From the NCBI GenBank assembly GCA_964417895.1, contig CAYQJS010000029.1, positions 1 to 64,000 of the forward strand: 64,000 nucleotides of DNA, given 5' to 3'. Positions 25,013 through 33,541 of this stretch are shown here, in pieces (position 1 is the stretch's first letter; each line of letters opens with the position of its first letter). Below the pieces are notes generated by a model that was not told where the DNA came from, made no database searches, and saw only the letters and a program-made list of their open reading frames with translations. Position numbers and translations under genes: made by a program. The DNA comes from CAYQJS01 sp964417895 (lineage in GTDB: Bacteria; Chloroflexota; UBA6077; SHYK01).

Positions 25013-27324
25013 GCTTCTGCCTCTCGTTTCTGGTCAAGGGCCTCCAGTACGCGCTCGGGAGCGATAGGGAGCTGAAAGGTGTGGGCTCCGATCGCATCGG
25101 CCACCGCGTTCGCGATGGCGCCTGCGACTGGTATCAGGGGCAGTTCTCCGATGCCCTTGGCGTTGAATGGGCCGGGCCCGGTGCCGACCGGGATGTTGGT
25201 CGTCGTGAGGAGCGGAACGTCGCAGATGGTCGGCATCTTGTACGCGCCCAGGTTCGCGTTGGCCAACCTGCCGTGCTCGTCGACCAGCAACTCCTCGCTG
25301 AGTCCATATCCCAGTCCCTGCACGAAACCACCGTCGATCTGGCCCTGGAAGCCGAGCTCATTGATGATCGTCCCCACCTCATGGACCGTGGCGAACTTGC
25401 GCACGCGAACCTGGCCAGTCTCCAGATCCACCTCGACCTCGGCGGCTTGAGCGACAGCCGCACGGTCGCGGTTCACGGGCTGAGCCAGTGTGACGCGTGC
25501 GTGGGCCATGGGGTCTCCCGCCGTGACGCCCTCTGCCGCAAGCTCCTCCAGCGATACGCGCCGCCCATCGTCAGCGGTCCAGCTTCCACTCTGCCAGTGG
25601 GCGGATGGGGCGCTCAGATACTTCGCTGCTAATGGAGTCAGCTGCTGGATCAGCTGCTCCGCTGCGGCCATCACCGCGTGGCCCGCAACGTTGGTCATGC
25701 GGTCGGAGGCGGAGCCAATGTCGGTCGGGAGCGCATCCGTGTCGCCGCGCACGAGCCGTATGCGCTCGAACGGGATTCCGAGGACCTCCGCCACGATCTG
25801 CGCGACCACCGTGGGCGCGCCGGTCCCATTGTCTGTGACACCGGTAACCACCGTGACGGTGCCATCCGGACTGAGTGTGACGTCGCCGGTTCCCTCCCCT
25901 GCGCCGGTGCCTCGTGCGGCGAGCACCAGACCGCGGCCGACGAGGCGTGAGCCGTGAGGCGTGAGCGATGAGTGGTCGTCGTCTCGTTCCACTCGCGCCT
26001 CACGCCTCGTGCCTCCCGCCTGGCCCCAGTCGATGGCCTGAGCGGCCGTGCTCAGAGCCTCGGCCGCGCGAGACGCGCTGCCGTCGGGGTTGTTCCGCAC
26101 GACGTTGCGCAGACGGAAGTCGAGGCGCTCGATACCCAGCTCTTTGGCGAGCATATCCATGTGTGATTCGACGGCGAATAGAACCTGCGGATGTCCCGGC
26201 GCGCGCATGAAGCCCGAAGGTGGCAAGTTGGTATAGACACAGAATCCCTCGATGAAGACGTTCGGTATCTCGTAGGGACCGCCGCCGTGGTCTACGCCGT
26301 TGAGCATGCCATCCGCTACCGGCTTGAGGGTCCCGTACGCCCCCGTGTTGAAGATGATCCTCGCCCATCGGGCAAGGATTCGCCCATCGCGCTTCACCCC
26401 GCTGCGAATCGTGATGACCGAGGGGTGGCGGTGGGACATCGCTGTCAGATCTACGTGAGAGGGCGCGACGAACTTGATCGCCCGGCCTGTAGTCAGCGCG
26501 AGATGGTAGGCCGCTGGCACATCGAACGGGGCGCCCTTGGAGCCGAAATCACCTCCGACCGATGTCCGGTGAATGAGGAAGTCACTCTCCGGCCTGTCAG
26601 TCGCTTCCGCGAGCTGTTCTCGCAGCGTGTAAGGAAGCTTGTGAGTCGCCCACACCTGCACTCGGCCATGCTGGTCGATCGCCACGGTGCAAGCGTGGGG
26701 CTCGATGTAGCCCTGATGGGAAAGCTGCGTCCGGAAGGTATGTTCGAGCACAAGGTCCGACTCGGCGAAGCCAGCCTCGACGTCGCCCTGTTGGCGGAGG
26801 CGGTAACCGCAAACGTTCGGGATATCTTTCGGAATCCCGGCGTGAAACCCTTTGTACAAGTGGGCATTGGGATGGAGCAGCGGTGCGCCCGGCTGGATGG
26901 CAGCTACCGGGTCGAAGTTGGGTGTTAGCTCCTCGTACTCAACCTCGACCAGCAGAGCGGCTTCGTCAGCGGTCTCGAGGTCGTCCGCGGCGATCACTGC
27001 GACGGGCTCTCCGGCGAAACGCACACGGTCCACTGCCAGGATCGGCATGTCCCGGAGAGAACGGCCAATCAGCTTGCGGGGCAGGTCGGCGGCGGTCAGA
27101 ATCGCCCGAACCCCGGGAAGGCGCCGAGCGCGTGTCGTATCGATGGACACAATACGGGCATGGGCGTAAGGACTGCGGACCGACGTCGCCCAAAGCGTAC
27201 CGGGAGGCGTGACGTCGGCCCCATAGATGGCCTGGCCGGTGACCTTCTCCACGCCTTCCACACGGGGTACGGGCTTCCCGATCGTCTGGAAGGGACTGGA
27301 AACAGCCACGGCGTCGTCTCTCAA
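25009..27324 (-). CDS. Molybdenum hydroxylase large subunit (xanthine dehydrogenase/CoxL family)
   Basis: A 771-residue large subunit from a TTG that overlaps the SDR stop as TTGA; a GTG at 27309 is an alternative. Motifs: IGKPVPRVEGVEKVTGQAIY, SVGGDFGSKGAPFDVPAAYH, GFMRAPGHPQVLFAVESHMD, and AKGIGELPLIPVAGAIANAV, which keeps the catalytic Glu. It hydroxylates an organic substrate using the Mo cofactor. Unusual: around residues 440-462 an Arg/Asp/His/Ser-rich stretch interrupts the normal order; its DNA (25942-26008) is an inverted repeat, so it looks like an in-frame insertion. Partners may be the FAD and Fe-S subunits at 17745-19174 lower in the same strand run. The lipoprotein gene is coupled downstream. 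Confidence 0.92.
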   Translation of the reverse strand: MRDDAVAVSSPFQTIGKPVPRVEGVEKVTGQAIYGADVTPPGTLWATSVRSPYAHARIVSIDTTRARRLPGVRAILTAADLPRKLIGRSLRDMPILAVDRVRFAGEPVAVIAADDLETADEAALLVEVEYEELTPNFDPVAAIQPGAPLLHPNAHLYKGFHAGIPKDIPNVCGYRLRQQGDVEAGFAESDLVLEHTFRTQLSHQGYIEPHACTVAIDQHGRVQVWATHKLPYTLREQLAEATDRPESDFLIHRTSVGGDFGSKGAPFDVPAAYHLALTTGRAIKFVAPSHVDLTAMSHRHPSVITIRSGVKRDGRILARWARIIFNTGAYGTLKPVADGMLNGVDHGGGPYEIPNVFIEGFCVYTNLPPSGFMRAPGHPQVLFAVESHMDMLAKELGIERLDFRLRNVVRNNPDGSASRAAEALSTAAQAIDWGQAGGTRREARVERDDDHSSLTPHGSRLVGRGLVLAARGTGAGEGTGDVTLSPDGTVTVVTGVTDNGTGAPTVVAQIVAEVLGIPFERIRLVRGDTDALPTDIGSASDRMTNVAGHAVMAAAEQLIQQLTPLAAKYLSAPSAHWQSGSWTADDGRRVSLEELAAEGVTAGDPMAHARVTLAQPVNRDRAAVAQAAEVEVDLETGQVRVRKFATVHEVGTIINELGFQGQIDGGFVQGLGYGLSEELLVDEHGRLANANLGAYKMPTICDVPLLTTTNIPVGTGPGPFNAKGIGELPLIPVAGAIANAVADAIGAHTFQLPIAPERVLEALDQKREAEA
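25942..26008. repeat. In-frame palindromic insertion in a hydroxylase gene
   Basis: GAGGCGTGAG occurs at 25942-25951 and 25956-25965, and its exact complement CTCACGCCTC at 25999-26008. The block keeps the reading frame and codes for a charged stretch (including RREARVERDDD) with no counterpart in the two other large subunits here. Confidence 0.65.
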
Positions 27325-28079
27325 AAGCTCGGCAACGATCGACCGGCGTCAACCGGGAGCAGGGCGCCCGTGATTCGGCGCGATTCATCGGAGGCCAGAA
27401 ACAGCGCCGCGGCGGCTACGTCTTCAGCGGTGTGGAGAGTTCCCATCGGCGCGTGTCCACGGAACCGGCTCAGCAGCGCCTTGCGCGCCTCAGGATCGGC
27501 CGGCGGCTCGGAGGTTTGTGTAGGACCGAGCAGGAGCGCGTTCACGCGAATGCCCTGTTCCCCGTGGTCGAGCGCCATCGAGAGGGTCAGGGTGCTCACC
27601 GCCCCGGCGTTCGCTGCCCGCAACGGACGGCCCTTCAGTCCGACCCGCCCGATCGACGTGATGTTTACGATCGAGCCCCCGCCGCCCTTCACCATGAGTG
27701 GGATAGCCGCGGATGAGAGCGCTATCACGCTCCATATGTCGCCGTTAACCCCTTCGTCGAACCCCTCCCGCGACACATCGAGGATCGTGCCGACGATCCG
27801 GCCTCCAGCGCCGTGGTTCACGACAATGTCGAGCCGCCCGAACCGCTCGGCCACCGCGTCCACGATTCGTTGGGCCTCGCCGGGAGCGCAGGCGTCACCT
27901 TCGAGGACGAGTACCTCGGGCGGAATCTCCCCGGATTCCGCCTCTGGGCCAGTCCGTTGCGCACCTCCAGCGGGGCACGCGGCTACTCGAGCGCCCTCTT
28001 TGACGAAGCGACGTACGATCGCTCCTCCGCCGGCAGAGCCGATGTCGGTTACGAGCGCGACCTTGCCCTGAAGAAGCAT
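27321..28079 (-). CDS. SDR-family protein lacking the catalytic Tyr-Lys pair
   Basis: A 252-residue short-chain dehydrogenase/reductase fold, ATG at 28079 behind GAGAGGTGAG (a GTG nine bases earlier is possible). The Rossmann start is GKVALVTDIGSAGGGAIVRR, then IVVNHGAG (the NNAG region) and IVNITSIGRVGL with the active-site Ser. Where SDRs have Y-x3-K, the sequence is LRAANAGAV, so both Tyr and Lys are missing. Oxidoreductase activity is therefore doubtful; a structural, binding or altered catalytic role is possible. It heads a coupled minus-strand run with the large subunit at 25009. A 153-bp divergent gap separates it from the gene at 28233. Confidence 0.85.
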   Translation of the reverse strand: MLLQGKVALVTDIGSAGGGAIVRRFVKEGARVAACPAGGAQRTGPEAESGEIPPEVLVLEGDACAPGEAQRIVDAVAERFGRLDIVVNHGAGGRIVGTILDVSREGFDEGVNGDIWSVIALSSAAIPLMVKGGGGSIVNITSIGRVGLKGRPLRAANAGAVSTLTLSMALDHGEQGIRVNALLLGPTQTSEPPADPEARKALLSRFRGHAPMGTLHTAEDVAAAALFLASDESRRITGALLPVDAGRSLPSF

Positions 28080-28232
28080 CTGGCTCACCTCTCTTTGAGG
28101 ACGCAGCTTACTCTATTCCCTTGACCGTGGTTCGGGCGGGTGCCAATATAGCGGGTCAGCGCGACTTCGGGGAGCGCAGTCGCGGCTGAGCGCGGAGAGC
28201 TCCGGGAGGACGGTTCGCCGAAGGGAGTTGCC

Positions 28233-29213
28233 ATGGCACGAGTGAGTACGCAGCGGACTAGTACGTGGGCCACGCCTTCGACAACCCGATCGCGGCTGGT
28301 CCTCGAGGTGGCCTCCGAGCTCGTCGGCAAGCGCGGCGTGCCGCCGCAGGCGCGAATCACCATGCGTCGCCAGGGAGCGAACAATCCCTGGGAGTTCGGC
28401 ATCTTCGGAAGCGACGCCCCGAGTGTGTTCGAGGAAGTTGCCCGCGGCGAGGTCCAGATGGCCATCATCAACCCGGCCGAGCTGCTGGCCCTGGCCTACA
28501 ACGGGGCGGGTCCGTTCAAAGAGCCGATCCCCGTTCGCACGATCACCGTCATCCCGTCGGACGACCAGTTCCTGTTTGCCATCCACGAGCGCACGGGCAT
28601 CGAGCGGTTCGAGGACATCAAAGCCAAGCGCTATCCGCTGAGGGTATCGGTGCGGGCCCAGCCCGACCATTCGGACCACGTCTACATCGCCGAGGTGCTC
28701 AAAGCGGTAGGGGTTTCGTTGGACGACATCGTTTCCTGGGGCGGCGAGGTGCACCGGCATTCGAGCATCCCGACGGAGAACGAAACGCGCCAGGTGGCGC
28801 AGGGCGAGTTTGACGCGATCTTCGACGAAGCGGTCAACCGCTGGGCGCCCTCCGCCCACGCGATCGGCATGCGCTTCATGAACTTCGACGAGCCGCTTCT
28901 GCAGCGCCTCGAAAGCATGGGTTTTCGCCGTGCACGAGTCAACCCCGAGCTGTATCCCGAAGTCGCTGCTGTCGTGGACGTTGCTACCCTCGACTTCAGT
29001 GGCTGGCCGGTTTTCGTGCGCGCGGACGTGCCCGACGAGATGGTCCACGATATTTGCGAAGCGCTGGAGGAGCGGAAGGACCGCATCCCCTGGCAGGGCG
29101 AAGGGCCGCTGCCTCTGGACCGAATGTGCATCGACGCGATAGACGCCCCGCTGACTGTCCCGCTGCACCCGGCGGCGGAGCAATTCTGGCGAGGCCGTGG
29201 CTATATCTCGTAG
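28233..29213 (+). CDS. TAXI-type solute-binding-fold protein without signal peptide
   Basis: A 326-residue protein, ATG at 28233 after AAGGGAG. It resembles TAXI/TRAP-associated binding proteins: SRLVLEVASELVGKRGVPPQ near the start, VFEEVARGEVQMAIINPAEL, RTITVIPSDDQFLFAIHERT, and FEDIKAKRYPLRVSV. The N-terminus is polar with no signal sequence, so export is not expected. No TRAP membrane subunits are in the window. Like the two NMT1-like proteins it may be a cytosolic protein using a binding-protein fold. It begins the + strand set that continues with a Mo-hydroxylase large subunit and a lipoprotein. Confidence 0.65.
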   Translation: MARVSTQRTSTWATPSTTRSRLVLEVASELVGKRGVPPQARITMRRQGANNPWEFGIFGSDAPSVFEEVARGEVQMAIINPAELLALAYNGAGPFKEPIPVRTITVIPSDDQFLFAIHERTGIERFEDIKAKRYPLRVSVRAQPDHSDHVYIAEVLKAVGVSLDDIVSWGGEVHRHSSIPTENETRQVAQGEFDAIFDEAVNRWAPSAHAIGMRFMNFDEPLLQRLESMGFRRARVNPELYPEVAAVVDVATLDFSGWPVFVRADVPDEMVHDICEALEERKDRIPWQGEGPLPLDRMCIDAIDAPLTVPLHPAAEQFWRGRGYIS

Positions 29214-29217
29214 CGCG

Positions 29218-29319
29218 TGTCATGCTGAGCGATAGCGAAGCATCTGAAGGCGGGAACTGGCAGATGGCCACGGGGCAATACCCGACTTCAGATTCTTCGC
29301 CTCGCGGCTCAGAATGACA
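29218..29319. repeat. Dispersed palindromic repeat, family A
   Basis: Inverted ends TGTCATGCTGAGC and GCTCAGAATGACA, with AGCGAAGCATCTGAAG and CTTCAGATTCTTCGCC inside. It sits between two genes that otherwise look cotranscribed. Confidence 0.85.
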
Positions 29320-29339
29320 CGTTGAACCAGGAGGACGTC

Positions 29340-31639
29340 GTGAAAGGACCATCCAGCGCCCCGACCACACGAGAATGGGAAGACCAGCCTCGGGTTGACA
29401 TCCGCGACAAGGTGACGGGGCAAGCGGTGTTCCTCGAGGACATGGCCGAACCGCCTGGGACGCTGTACGCTGCCGCGATACAGAGCCCGTACTCACACGC
29501 GAAGATCAACTCCATCGATGCCTCTCGCGCGGAGAGGCTTCCTGGCGTGGTCGCCGTCATGCACAGCGGCAACGTCGCTCAGTTCGAGATCAGAGGCGCG
29601 CCATCGAACTGGAAGCAGCAGTTCATCGCCGCGGACCACGTCCGCTTCGATGGCGATCTTGTGGGTCTGGTGGTCGCGGAAGATGAGCGCACGGCCCGGC
29701 TCGCTGCGGAGTTGGTANNNNNNNNNNCGATTACGAGGTTCTTCCCCCCATCTTCAGCGCACAGGAGGCGCTGAGGCCGGAAGCTGCCCTGATCCATGAG
29801 GACCTGGACAGTAATCTCGCGCTCTCGGACGTCTGGGAATGGGGCGATGTGCAAGCCGGGCTAGGCGCAGCCGATGTCGTCTTTACCGAAACGTACTCGT
29901 GTCCGACGATTTATCAGCACCCGATGGAGCCCGCCTCGTCTTTTGTCGTGGACTTCTCGACCGACACCATCGACGTTTGGGCGCCGACGAATACGCCCTT
30001 CGAGATCATCAACACCGCAAACAGCGTGTTCGGTTGGCCCAAGGAGAAAATCCGGTCGCGAGTGCCCTACGTCGGTGGCAACTTTGGATCGCGCCATGTC
30101 ACTCCGGAGCTGCTGGCCGGGATCGCCGTCGCGCGCAAGGTGCAGCGGCCGGTGAAGCTCCGCGTCTCCGGGGAGGAGTCGTTCCGAACGACGGCGCGTC
30201 ACGCATTCGACATCACTATCACCATCGGCCTCAAATCCGATGGCACCATCACCGCTATGGACGAATACTTCGCCATCAACACGGGCGCTTACCTTACGCA
30301 GGCTCGCGTGGCGACGGGAAACTCGGTGACCGCGGCGTGGGGCGCCTATCGTATTCCCAACTTTCGGGTGCGCGCCCATGCCGCCTACACGAACAAAGTG
30401 CCAGCTGGAGTCTTCCGCAATACCGGGAAGAACCAGCCCAGCTTCGCCATCGATTCGATGCTTGACGATGTGGCTCGGCGCATGGGGATCAACCCGCTGG
30501 ATCTCCGCTTGAAGAATCTCCTGGTGCGCGGCGAGCGACTCCCCACCGAAACCTGGAAGCGCGAGGGGCGTGTTGCGCCCGCGCGGATACTCCCGATGGA
30601 CGCCGATATGGAAGATCTGATCAGGCAGGCGACCGAGGCGATCGGCTGGGATGGCCGGACCCCGACGCCCCACGAGCCTGGCGAGCGCGTTTCGCGCGGG
30701 AGAGGGCTGGCGATCTCGATGCGGCGGGGCTCCGGCATGGGCCAGGCGACCGCTCTCGCCTCAGTCGACGCAGACGGTGTCGTCTCGATCTCCCACAATG
30801 CGCCCGAGGTAGGGGCTGGCGAGTTCACCATGATCGCCGTTGTGGCGTCCCGCACGCTGGAGATTCCGCAGAGCCGCATCGTCGTCGGTGCGCCAGATAC
30901 CGCCAACGAGCTGGAGTTCCCTGGGACCAGCTCGCAGCGTACCACGATCCAGATGGGGAGCGCCGTGCACAACGCTTGCGAGGAGGTCAAGCAGGCATTG
31001 GCCGTGGCCGCCGGTCTGGTGTTCGGTGGTCCTTCCGAAGAGTGGACCGTGGTGGGTGGCCTGGTCACTCGCGACGGTCAAAGCTACACGTTCGGAGAAG
31101 TAGTCCGAGCCACGGGGGTGGAGCACATCAACAGTCGAGGGGCTAACGTCCGGGGTGAGATCCGGGAGAACGAGTACGGCGCTCACGACCACTGGGCACC
31201 CTCCGCCGCGGCGGTCGAGATCGAAGTCGACCGGGAGACCGGCGAGCTGCGGCTGCTGCAGTTTGCCATCGCAGTCGATGCGGGAAAGGTACTGCACTAC
31301 CGTTCGGCCGCCGGGCAACTCGAGAGCGGGGTGATCATGGGCATCGGAGCTACCCTCACCGAAGAGCTGCACTACGAAGAGGGTCAGCTCCTCAACGCCG
31401 ATGCCTTCCAGTACCGCCTGCCCCTCATGAAAGACATGCCTGAAAAATTCGTCACCATGATGCTCGAGAACGGCGATGGCCCGGGTCCGTTCGGCTCGAA
31501 GGGGATCGGCAACTCCGGGCCTCCTGTGCCGTCGCCGGCGATCGGGAACGCCATCGCAGATGCCATCGGGGTGCGGCTGACCTCGATCCCGTTCACTCCT
31601 GAAAAGGTGCTGCGAGCGCTGGGCGCCTTTGAGGACTGA
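29340..31639 (+). CDS. Molybdenum hydroxylase large subunit, interrupted by an assembly gap
   Basis: GTG at 29340 after CAGGAGGA. The gene reads RVDIRDKVTGQAVFLEDMAE, then SPYSHAKINSIDASRAERLP, up to a 10-N gap; it resumes at 29729 with DYEVLPPIFSAQEAL in another frame. Adding five bases instead of ten would give the usual VEVDYEVLP strand and restore the frame, so the break is an assembly effect, not a mutation. Later motifs: YVGGNFGSRHVTPELLAGIA and GVFRNTGKNQPSFAIDSML. At the conserved KGxGE site it reads KGIGNSGPP, so the catalytic Glu is replaced by Asn (codon 31510-31512). A divergent activity or loss of hydroxylation is possible. No FAD or Fe-S subunit adjoins it. Confidence 0.88.
29718..29727. 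other. Assembly gap (10 N) in a hydroxylase gene
   Basis: Placeholder Ns within the large-subunit gene. The reading frame on both sides requires 3n+2 missing bases, most simply five. Confidence 0.95.
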
Positions 31640-31654
31640 GGGGCTGCTGAAAAA

Positions 31655-31747
31655 CCCGCTCACCCTGAGCTTGTGGTTCGACAGGCTCACCACGAGCGAC
31701 ACCCCGCTCATCCTGAGCTTGTCGAAGGACAGGCTCACGGCGAGCGG
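31655..31747. repeat. Dispersed palindromic repeat, family B
   Basis: Two family B palindromes in a row (CCCGCTCACCCTGAGCTTGT, GGTTCGACAGGCTCACCACG, then CTGAGCTTGTCGAAGGACAG). It is flanked by CTGCTGAAAAA and TTTTTTGGCAGC, giving a larger outer inverted repeat that could end transcription of the upstream gene. Confidence 0.8.
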
Positions 31748-31791
31748 AACCCAACCTTTTTTGGCAGCCTGCTAAGAGAGAGGAGGAAGCC

Positions 31792-33534
31792 GTGAATCCT
31801 GGTCGCGTACGTTTCCTGGCCGCCTTCGCCATGTGCCTTGGGCTGCTGCTGTCAGCTTGCGCCGGCCCCGCTTCGACGACCACCACGCAGGGCCCAGGCG
31901 CGGCGCGAGAAGCCCGACGCGGCGGGGCCGTCACGCTGGCGGTCTTGAACCCTGTCCCGAGCCTGGCGTACATAGGCTCGAGCTCGCAGCAACACCGATT
32001 CATCGACATCCACTCGGCCTCGCTGGTGAGCACCGCGGACGATAGCTCCGCGACGGTGCCGCGCCTCGCGGCGCAGCTCCCAACTCTGGAAAACGGCATC
32101 ACCCTGCTGCCGGACGGAAAGATGCGGATCGTTTGGCCGCTTCGGCAAGGAGTCACCTGGCACGATGGCACTTCGTTCACGTCCCGGGACCTGCTGTTTA
32201 CCCACCGGTTCGCCAGTAACCCGGACATCCCGTTCGGGAACAAGACCATCATGCGATCGATCGAATCAGTGGACGCCCCGGATGACCATACGTTCGTCAT
32301 CACGTTTGCAGCCTCGTACTACCGGGCAAACTTGATGGGGCTGGATTCCATCTGGCCGCTGCCCCGCCACCTTCTGGGGCCAAACCTCGAGCGCTTCGAG
32401 AACGACCACGACGTACAAGCCCTCATCAACCTGCCGTACTGGGGATACGATTACGTCCACTTGGGAGCGTTCCGCCTCACATCCTTCGACCCCGCGGGGA
32501 TCAGCAGGTTTGATGCGCACGAGAGCTACTTTCTAGGCCGGCCGAAGCTGGACACGATCTACGTGCAGGTCTTCACCGACTCCGACACGTTGTTCGCTAA
32601 CCTGCTCACAGGCCACGTGGACGTGTTCCACGAGAACACCCTTGCGCCCAACCAGGGCTTTGACCTGAAGAAACTGTGGGAGCAGAACGGGGACGGTACG
32701 GTGTACGCACCCCGCGGCAACGGGCGAGAAGTGTCCCCTCAACTACGCCCGGCCTACCAGGTAGAGCCGAGCGTGGTGACCGACCGGCGAGTGCGCGCCG
32801 CGATGTTCACCGCGCTCGATAGGGAGTCAATGGCCGAGGTATTGCAGGGCGGCCTCCGCGAGCTTGCCCTCAACCATCTGAGCGCTCCTGGTGAGAGCAC
32901 CCACGAGGCTGGTAGGGACATCTTCCAGCCATTCGCCTACAACCCGCGGCGTGCCCAGGAACTGCTGGCCGAGGCTGGCTGGATTCGTGGGTCGGACGGT
33001 CTACTGCGCCACGCGTCCGACGGCCGCACGTTTCGGGCCCCGATCACCGGCACGCCAGGCAGAGACCGGGAAATCGAGATAGGGATCATCGCCGACAACT
33101 GGCGAGCCGTTGGCATGGTCACCGAAGAGTCGATCATTCCAAGTGGGTTGACCCGCAGTGCGGAACATCGCGCGACGTACCCCGGCTCGGAGACGACCAC
33201 GGCAGGACGCGGCCCCGAGGGCATGATCGCGGATGTCGAGGGGCCAGCGGCGAGCCCGGCGACCCGCTGGGTCGGGAACCGGAACGGTTACGAGAGCGCG
33301 CGCGGTACTGAGCTCCTCGCCGCGTTCCGCAGCTCTCTCTCGCCCGAGGATCAATTCCGAACTTTCCGAGCAATCGCAGAGTTCTACGTCAGCGAGCTTC
33401 CGGCTTTCCCGGTGTACTACGCGGCGTATCACGTGGGCGCGGTAAAGCGGCTGAAGGCGATGGAGGACTATCGCGGCGGCGGCAACGATCATGGGACGTA
33501 CACGCGGAACGCCCACCTGTGGGAGCTACGCTGA
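31792..33534 (+). CDS. ABC transporter substrate-binding lipoprotein, family 5
   Basis: A 580-residue protein from a GTG after AGAGAGGAGGAAG. Signal FLAAFAMCLGLLLSAC gives the lipidated Cys at 23. The core shows LRQGVTWHDGTSFTSRDLLF, YWGYDYVHLGAFRLTSFD, and LGRPKLDTIYVQVF; the tail is NAHLWELR. It belongs with the 8273/11606/23267/49044 subgroup. It is probably expressed with the Mo-hydroxylase subunit just upstream, although a repeat separates them. The stop is seven bases from the stop of the convergent Rieske gene. Confidence 0.92.
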   Translation: MNPGRVRFLAAFAMCLGLLLSACAGPASTTTTQGPGAAREARRGGAVTLAVLNPVPSLAYIGSSSQQHRFIDIHSASLVSTADDSSATVPRLAAQLPTLENGITLLPDGKMRIVWPLRQGVTWHDGTSFTSRDLLFTHRFASNPDIPFGNKTIMRSIESVDAPDDHTFVITFAASYYRANLMGLDSIWPLPRHLLGPNLERFENDHDVQALINLPYWGYDYVHLGAFRLTSFDPAGISRFDAHESYFLGRPKLDTIYVQVFTDSDTLFANLLTGHVDVFHENTLAPNQGFDLKKLWEQNGDGTVYAPRGNGREVSPQLRPAYQVEPSVVTDRRVRAAMFTALDRESMAEVLQGGLRELALNHLSAPGESTHEAGRDIFQPFAYNPRRAQELLAEAGWIRGSDGLLRHASDGRTFRAPITGTPGRDREIEIGIIADNWRAVGMVTEESIIPSGLTRSAEHRATYPGSETTTAGRGPEGMIADVEGPAASPATRWVGNRNGYESARGTELLAAFRSSLSPEDQFRTFRAIAEFYVSELPAFPVYYAAYHVGAVKRLKAMEDYRGGGNDHGTYTRNAHLWELR

Positions 33535-33541
33535 ACGGCCT

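Noticed and set aside
29340..31639. Real frameshift or split gene in the hydroxylase
   Set aside because: The frame change coincides exactly with a 10-N placeholder, and a five-base gap would restore a standard family sequence.
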